Of a DNA stretch of 64,000 nucleotides, positions 8,344-20,663 are shown one piece after another. This DNA is from an uncultured Propionibacteriaceae bacterium. Lineage in GTDB: Bacteria > Actinomycetota > Actinomycetes > Propionibacteriales > Propionibacteriaceae. The notes under the pieces were generated by a model, which saw only the letters and a list, made by a program, of their open reading frames with translations, ran no database searches and was not told the origin of the DNA. The first letter of the stretch is position 1. The number at the start of each line of letters is the position of its first letter. The translations under genes and the position numbers were made by a program. The stretch is from NCBI GenBank assembly GCA_937965785.1, contig CALCKT010000047.1, forward strand, positions 30,311-94,310, in the 5' to 3' direction.

Positions 8344-9245
8344 TCGAGTACTCTCAGGCCTTGCTGCTCATAGCAACGATGCTCGTGGTCGTCTCCACCA
8401 TCGCCTATCTCGGCGCGGTCCTCGCGGCGAGGATGTCGAGAACCTCGATTGCCACCTCGGCGGACGGGGTTCTCGTCGCTGCGGGTGACAGCGAGATCAA
8501 GGTCACGGGCGGCCTGCGGCGTGCGCCGCTGCGGCGTTTCACGGTGGCGTGGTGGGCCGCCAAATCCACCCAGCTGGCCCTGCTGCTGATGACGGGTGTG
8601 TTGATCACCCGGATGATCGCGACGGGGCACGCGCCCTTCTCGAACCATTACGAGTTCGCCATCGCCTTCTCCTGGGGCATGCTCCTGGCGCAGGTCTACT
8701 TCGAGTGGCGCTACCGGATCCGGACGATGTCGGTGATCACCCTGCCGGTGATCCTGGCCATGCTCATCTACGCCTCCACCATGTCGTACAAGCCGAACCC
8801 GTTGATGCCCGCGCTGCAGAACTCGCCGTTGCTGACGCTGCACGTGGTGACCGCGTCACTCGGGTATGGAGCCGCGCTGGTGGCCTTCGCGGCGGCCGTG
8901 ATGTACCTGCTCGCGCCACACGTGAAGTGGAAGGGCTGGCCGAGCCAGGAGTCCCTCGACGAACTTGGCTACAAGGCCACCGTCGTCACCTTCCCGATGC
9001 TCACCCTCATGCTCATCCTCGGCTCCATCTGGGGCAATGTCGCGTGGGGCCGGTACTGGGGCTGGGATCCGAAGGAAACGGCGGCCCTGGTCACCTGGCT
9101 GATCTACGGGGCCTACCTGCACGCCAGGGTGACCAGGAGCTGGCGCGGTAAGAAATCGGCCTGGCTGCTGGTGCTGGCCTTCGTGGCCGTGGTGTTCACC
9201 TATCTCGGTAACCTGTTCTTCGGAGGACTGCATGCCTACACCTGA
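8340..9245 (+). CDS. resC: Cytochrome c biogenesis protein ResC/CcsB (WWD-domain haem handling protein)
   Basis: The haem-handling partner of ResB. The 301-residue membrane protein has the tryptophan-rich WWD signature at residues 231-245 (WGNVAWG, YWGWDPKE), which binds haem on the outer face, and conserved histidines at 103 (SNHYEF) and 168 (LTLHVV) as candidate axial ligands. About eight membrane helices are predicted. It overlaps resB by four bases and the following thioredoxin gene by fourteen. Together with ccdA, resB and resA this makes a complete System II set, sufficient for attaching haem to CxxCH sites. Confidence 0.93.
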   Translation: MIEYSQALLLIATMLVVVSTIAYLGAVLAARMSRTSIATSADGVLVAAGDSEIKVTGGLRRAPLRRFTVAWWAAKSTQLALLLMTGVLITRMIATGHAPFSNHYEFAIAFSWGMLLAQVYFEWRYRIRTMSVITLPVILAMLIYASTMSYKPNPLMPALQNSPLLTLHVVTASLGYGAALVAFAAAVMYLLAPHVKWKGWPSQESLDELGYKATVVTFPMLTLMLILGSIWGNVAWGRYWGWDPKETAALVTWLIYGAYLHARVTRSWRGKKSAWLLVLAFVAVVFTYLGNLFFGGLHAYT

Positions 9246-9915
9246 TGACGACGAGGTGGCCGAGTTCCTGGAGGCCGACGAATCCACCCCGAAACCGGAC
9301 CGGTCTCCCGGGCAGGAACCGGCTTGGCGCTCGAAGCTGCGTTCCTCGAGTTTCGGCCAGATCGCGGTGGTGCTGGTTACGGCCTTCGCCATAGCGGTGG
9401 CCGCCTGGTGGGTGGTGAAACCGGAGGATCAGGACCGGATCCGGGCCGAGACCGAGGCCGTGTCCCGGATCGAGGTCGCAGGGGTGCAGCACCCCCCCGC
9501 AGTGGGTGAGAGCGCCCCGGAATTCACCGCGACGGACATCAACGACGCACCTGTGTCGCTGGGGGAGCTGCGTGGCAAACCGGTGTGGCTGGTGTTCATG
9601 GCCACCTGGTGCACGGGCTGCCGCACGGAGATCCCGGATGTCCAGGGTGTCATCGCATCCCAGGGTGACGCGGTCCGGCTCGTCGTGGTTTACGTCGGTG
9701 AGAGCCGGAACACGGTGAGGGACTACTCGAAACGCGTCGGAAACGATTTCCCGGAGATCGCGGACCAGGACCAGCAGATCTCCGCGGCCTACGGAATCAT
9801 GGGGGTGCCCACGCACTACTTCATCGACGCGGAGGGTGTGGTACGGCAACGGCACGTCGGGGTCCTGAGCCCCGACGCGATGGCCCAGGCCATCCAGAAC
9901 GCGATGTCCTCCTAG
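9232..9915 (+). CDS. resA: ResA-type membrane-anchored thioredoxin
   Basis: Thioredoxin-fold protein that reduces apocytochrome cysteines before haem attachment. The 227-residue product has a charged cytoplasmic tail (1-38), one membrane helix (about 42-61) and an outside AhpC/TSA-like thioredoxin domain. The redox motif is W126-C127-T-G-C130 and the cis-proline loop is GIMGVPTHYFID. The start overlaps the end of resC, so it is the last gene of the nrfH-to-resA operon. ResA-like and CcmG-like proteins cannot be told apart here by sequence alone; context with ccdA supports the cytochrome role. Confidence 0.88.
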   Translation: MPTPDDDEVAEFLEADESTPKPDRSPGQEPAWRSKLRSSSFGQIAVVLVTAFAIAVAAWWVVKPEDQDRIRAETEAVSRIEVAGVQHPPAVGESAPEFTATDINDAPVSLGELRGKPVWLVFMATWCTGCRTEIPDVQGVIASQGDAVRLVVVYVGESRNTVRDYSKRVGNDFPEIADQDQQISAAYGIMGVPTHYFIDAEGVVRQRHVGVLSPDAMAQAIQNAMSS

Positions 9916-10067
9916 GGTCTGCTGCGAAAGCCGTTTCCGGTCGGAGCGCCAAGTTTCCGGCCGCGTGTTCCCGGGCTTGTCGCCGCACCTTGAAACCGGT
10001 GCGCCACGGGTTCTGCAGGTGTGTTCGACCGGGCCGGGTTTTCGGCACTGTCCATGAAACACATGGC

Positions 10068-10099
10068 GTTCCGGTCCCATCCCCGGAACCTCCTAGACT
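10068..10099 (+). promoter_or_regulatory. Candidate ilvD promoter with an overlapping inverted repeat
   Basis: TAGACT at 10094-10099 is a good actinobacterial -10 candidate 28 bases before the ilvD ATG. Immediately upstream is a perfect 7-bp inverted repeat GTTCCGG (10068-10074) / CCGGAAC (10083-10089) with an 8-base spacer, occupying the -35 to -15 interval. This position suits a repressor or activator site. No leader peptide rich in valine, leucine or isoleucine codons is visible, so attenuation is not supported. Confidence 0.4.
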
Positions 10100-10127
10100 G
10101 GGTGGGTTCGACGCATGAAGGAGAGAC

Positions 10128-11972
10128 ATGCCCGCGCTTCGTTCCCGCACGTCCACCCACGGCCGAAACATGGCCGGCGCCCGCGCGCTCTGGCGCGCCA
10201 CGGGCATCACCGACTCCGATTTCGGTAAACCCATCATCGCGGTCGCGAACTCCTTCACCCAGTTCGTTCCCGGTCACGTCCACCTGCGTGACATGGGAAA
10301 ACTCGTCTCGGAGTCCATCAGGCAGGCCGGGGCCGTGGGGCGCGAGTTCAACACCATAGCCATCGATGACGGCATCGCCATGGGGCACGACGGGATGCTG
10401 TACTCGCTGCCGAGCCGCGAGCTGATCGCGGACGCGGTCGAGTACATGGTCAACGCCCACTGCGCCGACGCCTTGGTGTGCATCTCCAACTGCGACAAGA
10501 TCACCCCCGGCATGCTGCTGGCCGCGTTGCGTCTCAACATCCCCACGGTGTTCGTCTCCGGTGGTCCCATGGAGGCGGGCAAGGCCGTCATCCGCGACGG
10601 CCAGGCCGCCACCTCCCTCGACCTCATCAATGCGATGACCGCGGCTGTCGACCCGAATGTCAGTGACGAGGAACTGGGGCGTATCGAGGCCAGCGCCTGC
10701 CCGACCTGCGGGTCGTGTTCCGGGATGTTCACCGCGAACTCCATGAACTGCCTGCTGGAGGCGATCGGGCTGGCCCAGCCCGGCAACGGCTCCACCCTCG
10801 CCACCGCCGCGGCCCGCCGAGACCTGTTCGTCAACGCGGGGCGGCTCGTCGTCGACCTGTGCCGCCGCTGGTATGACGAGGACGACGCCTCCGTCCTGCC
10901 CTTGTCGATAGCCACGAAATCGGCGTTCAGCAACGCCATGCGCCTGGATGTCGCGATGGGTGGATCCACCAACACCGTTCTGCACCTGCTGGCCGCAGCC
11001 CAGGAGGCCGGGGTGGACTTCGACCAGGATGACATCGACGCCATTTCCCGTCTCACCCCCTGCCTGTCCAAGGTCGCGCCCAACTCGGAGCGCTACTTCA
11101 TGGAGGATGTTCACCGCGCGGGCGGCATCCCTGCCATCCTCGGGGAGCTGCACCGCGGCGGGAAACTCGACGAGGACGTCCACGCCATTCACTCGCCGTC
11201 GCTGGAGCGTTGGCTGGCGGATTGGGACGTTCGCGGTGGCAGCGCGACCGAGGAGGCCGTCGAGCTTTTCCATGCCGCCCCGGGTGGGGTGCGCACCACC
11301 GTTCCGTTCAGCTCCACCAACCGTTGGGAATCCCTCGACCTGGATTCCGCGAACGGCTGCATCCGCTCCGTCGAGCATCCCTACACCGCCGACGGTGGCC
11401 TGGCGGTGCTGAAGGGCAACCTCGCACCCGACGGCGCCATCGTCAAGACCGCGGGGGTGCCGGAGCACCAGTGGGAGTTCACCGGCACCGCCTTCGTCAC
11501 CGAATCCCAGGAGGAAGCGGTCGAATCCATCCTCGGCAGGAAGGTCAAGGAGGGTGACGTCGTGATCGTGCGCTACGAGGGCCCCAAGGGGGGTCCCGGG
11601 ATGCAGGAGATGCTCTACCCGACCTCCTACCTGAAGGGGCTGGGGCTCGGGCCGAAGTGCGCGTTGATCACCGATGGCCGGTTCTCCGGTGGTTCTTCAG
11701 GGCTGTCGATCGGGCATGTCTCGCCGGAGGCTGCCGCAGGGGGGCCGATCGCGCTGGTGCGCACCGGTGACGAGATCACCGTCTCCATTCCCAACCGGTC
11801 GATCACGCTGAACGTGCCCGACGAGGAACTGGCGGCCCGTCGCGCCGAGCTGGAGGCCGGCAACGGTTACCGTCCCGCAGCCCGGCAACGGCAGGTTTCG
11901 ACCGCGTTGAGGATCTACGGTTCGTTGGCGCAGTCGGCGGACAAGGGGGCGTCGCGGCGTTTCGACGGTTGA
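10128..11972 (+). CDS. ilvD: Dihydroxy-acid dehydratase
   Basis: Iron-sulfur enzyme of valine, isoleucine and pantothenate synthesis that dehydrates 2,3-dihydroxy-isovalerate and 2,3-dihydroxy-3-methylvalerate. The 614-residue protein matches the long IlvD form. Cluster and metal ligands are visible: Cys122 in CISNCDK with the adjacent Lys124, and Cys194/Cys197 in CPTCGSCSGM. The C-terminal GRFSGGSSGLSIGHVSPEAA motif region is intact. Start at 10128 is supported by GAAGGAGAG just upstream. It stands alone, and its 3' end overlaps the convergent downstream gene by 58 bases. Confidence 0.95.
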   Translation: MPALRSRTSTHGRNMAGARALWRATGITDSDFGKPIIAVANSFTQFVPGHVHLRDMGKLVSESIRQAGAVGREFNTIAIDDGIAMGHDGMLYSLPSRELIADAVEYMVNAHCADALVCISNCDKITPGMLLAALRLNIPTVFVSGGPMEAGKAVIRDGQAATSLDLINAMTAAVDPNVSDEELGRIEASACPTCGSCSGMFTANSMNCLLEAIGLAQPGNGSTLATAAARRDLFVNAGRLVVDLCRRWYDEDDASVLPLSIATKSAFSNAMRLDVAMGGSTNTVLHLLAAAQEAGVDFDQDDIDAISRLTPCLSKVAPNSERYFMEDVHRAGGIPAILGELHRGGKLDEDVHAIHSPSLERWLADWDVRGGSATEEAVELFHAAPGGVRTTVPFSSTNRWESLDLDSANGCIRSVEHPYTADGGLAVLKGNLAPDGAIVKTAGVPEHQWEFTGTAFVTESQEEAVESILGRKVKEGDVVIVRYEGPKGGPGMQEMLYPTSYLKGLGLGPKCALITDGRFSGGSSGLSIGHVSPEAAAGGPIALVRTGDEITVSIPNRSITLNVPDEELAARRAELEAGNGYRPAARQRQVSTALRIYGSLAQSADKGASRRFDG

Positions 11973-12436
11973 TTGCCGCGTTTGTGTCCGAACAGGAAGA
12001 AGCTGGCCACCGCCGCGGCCATCACGGTGAGTCCCGCGATCGTCATCGCGGGGCTGTGTTCCCACGCCATGGACAGGAGCATGAGGCTGATCATTCCACC
12101 CGTGCCCCAGATGAACGCCCAGACGATGCAGCCGACGATCACGGCCGGCAGATAACGGCGCATCGGCACCCGGGCCACGCCGGCGGCCAGGTTGACCATG
12201 GTTTGCAGACCGATGACGAGGAAGCTCAGGGTGACCGCGGGCGGGCCCCAGCGTTTCAGCCAGGAGCTTCCCACCCGGTAGGGGCGGGTTTCCAGTACCC
12301 GTCGCCAGCGGGTGTGGCTCGTACCCGCGACGATGCCGCGTCCGATCCAGTAGGTGCCGTTGGAGCGGATCATGACAATGCAGAAGAGCGCCAGGATCGT
12401 CAGCCCGTAGGGCAGGTTCCAGTCCTGTGGGTGCAT
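11915..12436 (-). CDS. Short DedA/VTT-type membrane protein
   Basis: A 173-residue membrane protein with about four helices. The central GSSWLKRWGPPAVTLSFLVIG segment followed by a MVNLAAGVARVPMRRYLPAV helix resembles the DedA (VTT domain) family, whose members act in lipid translocation and membrane homeostasis. It is shorter than classical DedA proteins (about 200-220 aa), lacking part of the N-terminal region. Start ATG at 12436 follows GAGAGGATCC. Its last 58 bases overlap the ilvD 3' end on the opposite strand. Assignment rests on fold-level resemblance, so moderate. Confidence 0.6.
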   Translation of the reverse strand: MHPQDWNLPYGLTILALFCIVMIRSNGTYWIGRGIVAGTSHTRWRRVLETRPYRVGSSWLKRWGPPAVTLSFLVIGLQTMVNLAAGVARVPMRRYLPAVIVGCIVWAFIWGTGGMISLMLLSMAWEHSPAMTIAGLTVMAAAVASFFLFGHKRGNQPSKRRDAPLSADCANEP

Positions 12437-12643
12437 CGGATCCTCTCGGGTCGGGAAGCAACAGCTTAGGCCACCCTGACCTCGGGAACCAGCGGTGGGT
12501 TCTGCCCGTTCCCAAATGCACAGGGACGATGGCCGGGCGGTTCGGGTGGTGGGCCCGGGCGGTGGGGTGTGAGAATTCTCGGGCGCTCCGCCGGGGCGCC
12601 CCCCGTTTTTGGTTTGCTAGGTTGAGTCCGGGAGGTGGGCTGC

Positions 12644-13504
12644 ATGGCTGACATTGAAGATTTTGATCTGGACAAGACAACCAGGCAGGCATGGGACGAC
12701 TTCACCGAGAGACTCGCCGATGTGCTGTCCGTGATGGACGCCAGCGCCGACCTGACCATTTCCGCGGTCAACGGAGAGGAGACCCGCGAGACCCCACCCA
12801 CGGTGCGTTTCTCGGCCGTTGAACCGGGGGTGGTCGAGGCCACCCTGGTCGGCGTCGACTCGCCGCGGCTCGCGGAACTGGGCTGGATCTCCTCCCCCCG
12901 GGGGATCACCGCCCGCAGGGACCAGGAGGAGGCCACCGAGCTGGCAAACCTCACCACCGCCACCATGACCGAGGTGGTGGGTGTGCTGCACCCGATCTTC
13001 CTGGAACCCGATCAGCTGGCGGAGCTGTTGACCGCCCGGGAGAGCACCCCGGTCAAACCCACCCCCGGACCCTACGGCGTGGTGCTTCCCACCAGCCAGG
13101 CGCAGCTCGACGCCATCGTCGATGCGGAACTGGAACAGATGTTCGGGCATCCCGCGCTGCGAAACGCGGCGGGGGAGGTGGCCATCCGGGTTGGTTCCAC
13201 CATGGTTTTCTGCCGTTCCACCCCGGACTTCGAGGAGCTGGTGCTGTTCGCGGTCCTCGTGCACGACGTGAACGGACGCTCCCGGGCCTGTGAGGTGCTC
13301 AACGACCTGAACGTGGAGTCCCGTTACTGCCGGTTCGCCCTGCACCGCGACCGGGTGTTCGTGCAGGTCTCGGTACCCGCCCAACCGTTCGTCCCCCGAC
13401 ACCTGCGGCAGGCCCTCGAATCCATCTCCCACGTCGCCGATGGCATCGACGACGACCTGGCCCACAAACTGGGTGGACGCACCACCTTCCCCACCACCGG
13501 CTGA
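12644..13504 (+). CDS. YbjN-domain (type III secretion chaperone-like fold) protein
   Basis: A soluble, acidic 286-residue protein with no signal peptide or membrane helix. The second half (about residues 155-275: LDAIVDAELEQMFGHP... HRDRVFVQVSVPAQPF) resembles the YbjN domain found in many actinobacterial proteins of unknown role; the first half may be a degenerate second copy. The ATG at 12644 is chosen over a GTG at 12635 because GGAGG (12631-12635) then lies 8 bases upstream. A TAGGTT -10 candidate sits at 12618-12623. It is 26 bases ahead of the next plus-strand gene. No specific function can be assigned. Confidence 0.6.
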   Translation: MADIEDFDLDKTTRQAWDDFTERLADVLSVMDASADLTISAVNGEETRETPPTVRFSAVEPGVVEATLVGVDSPRLAELGWISSPRGITARRDQEEATELANLTTATMTEVVGVLHPIFLEPDQLAELLTARESTPVKPTPGPYGVVLPTSQAQLDAIVDAELEQMFGHPALRNAAGEVAIRVGSTMVFCRSTPDFEELVLFAVLVHDVNGRSRACEVLNDLNVESRYCRFALHRDRVFVQVSVPAQPFVPRHLRQALESISHVADGIDDDLAHKLGGRTTFPTTG

Positions 13505-13518
13505 GTGGATCCAGCCAC

Positions 13519-13531
13519 TAGAGTTCTCCCA
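13519..13531 (+). promoter_or_regulatory. Candidate leaderless promoter -10 (TAGAGT)
   Basis: TAGAGT at 13519-13524 ends six bases before the ATG at 13531, the spacing at which transcription would begin at the start codon itself. No purine-rich ribosome binding site precedes this ATG (the six bases are TCTCCC). The pattern suggests a leaderless transcript, common in actinobacteria. The -35 region is not convincing. Confidence 0.4.
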
Positions 13532-13926
13532 TGACCGAGGTCACATACTTCGAGCGGCTGGACGTTCCCGAGTGCCTGCGACTTCTCAGGGGTGGGGGAG
13601 TCGGGCGTGTGGTCTGGCAGGACGACGACGGACTGAGCGTGCTGCCCGTGAACTACCGGGTCATAGATGACTCGGTGGTGTTCCAGACCAGTGCCGCCTC
13701 GACGCTGGCGCGCCTGGCGGAACCCACGCCGGTCGCGTTCCAGGTGGACGAGGTCGACGACGCCACCGCGGTTGGCTGGTCGGTGCTGGTCCGGGGGACG
13801 AGCGGAGCCCGGGATGCGGGTGAAGTCGTCAGTTTCCTGCCGCGGGACCCGGCCGTCGGCGTGGTGGTGAGAATCGAAGAGGTGACGGGCCGGGTGATTT
13901 CCGGCAATCCCGTTCCCCGGAGTTGA
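13531..13926 (+). CDS. Pyridoxamine 5'-phosphate oxidase-fold flavin-binding protein
   Basis: A 131-residue protein of the split-barrel FMN-binding family. The layout is typical of small actinobacterial members: an N-terminal helix (LDVPECLRLLRGGGVGRVVW), then the GLSVLPVNYRVIDDSVVFQTS strand pair and a C-terminal GWSVLVRGTS strand. Such proteins bind FMN, F420 or haem; the sequence does not say which. It sits ten bases before a universal stress protein gene, so a redox/stress role is plausible but inferred. The start is set by family alignment; see the neighbouring leaderless promoter candidate. Confidence 0.7.
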   Translation: MTEVTYFERLDVPECLRLLRGGGVGRVVWQDDDGLSVLPVNYRVIDDSVVFQTSAASTLARLAEPTPVAFQVDEVDDATAVGWSVLVRGTSGARDAGEVVSFLPRDPAVGVVVRIEEVTGRVISGNPVPRS

Positions 13927-13936
13927 GGAGGAAGAC

Positions 13937-14805
13937 ATGGAGGACCGCAAGCTCGTGGTGGTGGGCGTCGACGGCAGCGAGGACGGGTTGCGTGCAGTCA
14001 AGTACGGTGCCAGTTTCGCGGCCGAGACCGGCGGCGAGCTGCTGCTGGTGCACGCCGTCGACGACGCCATGCTGGCCGGGGCGTGGGGCGTGGTCTACGA
14101 TCCCGAGGTGCTGCAGAACGCCGGGGTCAGCGCCAACGAGGCGGCGGCTGCCCGGGCCCGGGAGATCGGCCTGCCGGAGGAACGAATCCGCACCGAGGTG
14201 GTGCTCGGTTCACCCGGCGGGGTGTTGGGGAGGCTCAGCGAGGTGGCGGACCTGATCGTCGTGGGTCGGCGTTCCGTGTCCGGGCTGGAGCGCATGTTCG
14301 TCGGTTCCACCAGCGTTTCCGTGGTCGCCGGTTCACGCTGCCCGGTGCTGGTGATCTCCGCTGCCGCGCACCCGCAGGACGTCGGGAACAAGAAACTGAT
14401 CGGGGTCGGGCTCAACACCAGCCGGGTGAATCACTCCACCTTGGCGGCCGCCTTCGAACAGGCCCAGCTGCTCGGTGCCCGGCTTGAGATCGTCCACGCG
14501 CTGCAACCACCCATCGGGCTGTTCGGCCCGAAACTGGGGCCCGCCGACCTGGAGGAGCTGATCCGTTTCACCCGGGGCGGCATCGAGGCGATGGCAACGG
14601 AACAGAGCAAGACCTTCCTCGACGTGCCCTACGAGGTGGTCGTGGTGGCGGCCACCCCGATCAACGAACTCGTCACCCGGTCCGAGAACTACGACCTGTT
14701 GGTGCTCGGTGCCGGCGAGGAGGCCATCCCGGGGTTCGGGCTGGGTGGCCTGTTGCGAGGTCTGATGGCCCACTCGCTGTGCCCGCTTTACATCACCCAC
14801 GGTAA

Positions 14806-14809
<4 letters not shown>
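13937..14809 (+). CDS. Universal stress protein with two UspA domains
   Basis: A 290-residue cytoplasmic protein made of two tandem Usp domains (about 1-145 and 150-290), the form common in actinobacteria. Domain 1 begins KLVVVGVDGSEDGLRAVKYG with the early nucleotide-binding Asp and ends in VGRRSVSGLERMFVGSTS; domain 2 ends in GAGEEAIPGFGLGGLLRG. The ATP-binding glycine pattern is present but not perfect in either copy. The start has GAGGAGGAAGAC just upstream. The stop overlaps the hrpA GTG by four bases, an unexpected coupling of a stress protein to an RNA helicase. Confidence 0.88.
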
Positions 14810-18606
<3,797 letters not shown>

Positions 18607-18613
18607 TGGTCGG

Positions 18614-19453
18614 GTGCCAGCCACCACAGACGACCTGATGCAGCTCTTCGACCTCGTCGAGGTCGGCAGGGGAAGGTTCCGGGGCCCGCAACCGGACACC
18701 GAGTGGCAGCGGCTGTTCGGCGGGCAGGTGATGGCGCAGAGCCTCGTGGCCGCGATGCGGACCGTTCCCGAGAACCGGGTGGTGCACTCGCTGCACGGGT
18801 ATTTCCTGCGCCCCGGTAGCCGCGAGGAACCGCTGCGGTTCGCGGTGGAGCATGTCCGGGACGGTCGCACCTTCTCGGCGCGCCGGGTGATCACCCGCCA
18901 GTACGACGACGTGATCTTCGACCTGAACATCTCCTTCCAGAAACCGGAGGAGGGACTCAGCCATTCGGCGGTCCAACCCGAGTCGGTGGCCTCGCCCGAG
19001 GACTCCTCGCCGCTGGGACAGGTGCTGCAGGACCGCTTCGGGGCCCCGATCCGGATGCTGTCGGAGTGGGACGCCCTCGACGTGCGGCTGGCCTCCACCC
19101 CGGTGCCGAGCCAGAACGGTGGAGTGATGCGGGCCTGGGTGCGAACCCAAGACGCCATGCCGGAGGATCCGCGTCTGCACGGGGCCGTGCTGGCCTACCT
19201 GACGGATCTGCTGCTGCTCAGCGTCTCCACCGTGCAGCACGAGGTGGAGTTCCTCTCCCCGAACCTGCAGACCGCCTCCATCGATCACGCGATGTGGTTC
19301 CACCGCCCGGCCCGCTGCGACCGATGGCTGCTCTACGACATGATCTCGCCTTCGGCCTCCGGGGCCCGGGGGTTCTGCCAGGGCAGGTTGTTCCAGGACG
19401 GGAAACTGGTTGCCTCCTGCGCCCAGGAAGGACTGATTCGGATTCTCAGGTGA
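18614..19453 (+). CDS. tesB: Acyl-CoA thioesterase II (TesB family)
   Basis: Double hot-dog fold enzyme that hydrolyses acyl-CoA to free acid and CoA. The 279-residue protein has both halves: the N-terminal FGGQVMAQSLVAAMRT and HSLHGYFLRPG signature, and the C-terminal AYLTDLLLL and SIDHAMWFHRP segments that carry the catalytic Asp and Thr/Ser-type positions, ending with QEGLIR. The GTG at 18614 gives normal length; an ATG at 18638 is the alternative. It follows hrpA by seven bases and is probably the last gene of that run. It converges with sigB with only 23 bases between stops. Confidence 0.9.
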   Translation: MPATTDDLMQLFDLVEVGRGRFRGPQPDTEWQRLFGGQVMAQSLVAAMRTVPENRVVHSLHGYFLRPGSREEPLRFAVEHVRDGRTFSARRVITRQYDDVIFDLNISFQKPEEGLSHSAVQPESVASPEDSSPLGQVLQDRFGAPIRMLSEWDALDVRLASTPVPSQNGGVMRAWVRTQDAMPEDPRLHGAVLAYLTDLLLLSVSTVQHEVEFLSPNLQTASIDHAMWFHRPARCDRWLLYDMISPSASGARGFCQGRLFQDGKLVASCAQEGLIRILR

Positions 19454-19476
19454 TTCGGATCAGGGATGGCGGGCGG

Positions 19477-20406
19477 TCAGGCGGCGGCCTGGTATTCGCG
19501 CATCTTGGCCAGGGCGAGACGCTCGATCTGGCGGACCCGTTCGGCGGTGATCCCCCAGTGCTGCCCGATGTCGGCCAGCTTGGCCTGGCGTCCGTCGAGG
19601 AGACCGTAGCGGCGGCGCACCACGTCGGCGGAGCGGTCGTCGAGGGCGGAGAGCATCCCGTCGAGGCGGGCGCGTTCCTCCGCGTCGAGCACCACCTCGT
19701 CCGGACCGGGGGCGGTTTCGCGGGCGATCAGGTCACCCAGCGCGGTGTCGCCGTCGGCCTCGACGGGGGCGTCGAGGGAGACGTGATCGCGGGCGTAACG
19801 GATCAGGTCGATGACCTTCTCCTCGGCCAGGTTCAGTTCATCGGCGATCTCGCCGACCTCGGGTTCGCGGCCCAGGGTGCGTTCCAGGTTGCGGCGCACC
19901 GCGGACACCTGGTTGACCTGTTCGGCCACGTGCACGGGCAGACGAACGATACGGCCCTGCTGCGCGATGCCGCGGGAGATGGCCTGCCTCACCCACCAGG
20001 TGGCGTAGGTGGAGAACTTGAAGCCCTTGGTGTGGTCGAACTTCTCCACGGCTCGGATCAGGCCGGTGTTGCCCTCCTGCACCAGGTCGAGCAGCGGCAT
20101 CTGGGCGCGGCCGTACTTGCGCGCCACGGAAACCACCAGACGCAGGTTCGCCTTGATGAAACGCTGCATGGCCTGATCGCCGAGTTCGACGAGTTGTTCG
20201 AGTTCTTCGCGAGTGGCGTCCGTTGAGGTGGTCTCGCTGCCGTCGAGGATTTCGCGGGCGAACAACCCGGCCTCTATGGCCCGGGCCAGCTGCACCTCTT
20301 CCACGGCGTTCAGCAGAGGGGTCTTGGCTATCGCGTCCAGGTAGAGCCCCACGGCATCCTTGCCATCGATGCCGTCGGTGCTACGGGTTCGCGCAGTCGT
20401 GATCAT
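19477..20406 (-). CDS. sigB: Group 2 sigma factor SigB (principal-like, stress/stationary)
   Basis: A 309-residue sigma-70 family protein with region 1.2 (GKDAVGLYLDAIAKTPLL), region 2 (FIKANLRLVVSVARKYGR, LLDLVQEGNTGLIRAVEKFD, FSTYATWWVRQAI), region 3 and region 4 (GITAERVRQIERLALAKMR). It lacks the long N-terminal extension of SigA, which marks it as the non-essential group 2 paralogue. The ATG at 20406 is preferred to starts further up because AAAGGCGG precedes it. It is divergent from sigA, a usual actinobacterial arrangement. An ECF-type promoter lies just upstream, suggesting control by a stress sigma factor. Confidence 0.93.
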   Translation of the reverse strand: MITTARTRSTDGIDGKDAVGLYLDAIAKTPLLNAVEEVQLARAIEAGLFAREILDGSETTSTDATREELEQLVELGDQAMQRFIKANLRLVVSVARKYGRAQMPLLDLVQEGNTGLIRAVEKFDHTKGFKFSTYATWWVRQAISRGIAQQGRIVRLPVHVAEQVNQVSAVRRNLERTLGREPEVGEIADELNLAEEKVIDLIRYARDHVSLDAPVEADGDTALGDLIARETAPGPDEVVLDAEERARLDGMLSALDDRSADVVRRRYGLLDGRQAKLADIGQHWGITAERVRQIERLALAKMREYQAAA

Positions 20407-20439
20407 TGGATCCGCCTTTCTGACGTCTACACCCATCAA

Positions 20440-20465
20440 AACGCTCCTGGCGGGTCAAAGGTTCC
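20440..20465 (-). promoter_or_regulatory. ECF-sigma-type promoter of sigB
   Basis: Read on the minus strand, GGAAC (20465-20461) is followed by 17 bases and then CGTT (20443-20440). This is the GGAAC-N16/17-CGTT pattern recognised by SigE/SigH/SigR-type extracytoplasmic-function sigma factors in actinobacteria. Transcription would begin about 28 bases before the sigB ATG. In mycobacteria sigB is known to be transcribed from such promoters; the same logic is inferred here from the motif. Confidence 0.65.
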
Positions 20466-20663
20466 CGAAATTGTGACCCAATCGTTATCTCAGGGGTACC
20501 TCAGACCGTGGTATGACGCCTGCGGTGGCCAGTCAGGCCCGAGGTGGGGAGGAACCCGTAGAAGGTCGTGTTTGAGTGTCGGGGGAGCCCGTGGAAAGAT
20601 GGATTTCAACGCCCCTTGACCGCAACGGGGGTGTTCTGTGCCCAGATGCGAGGAGAAACCGCT

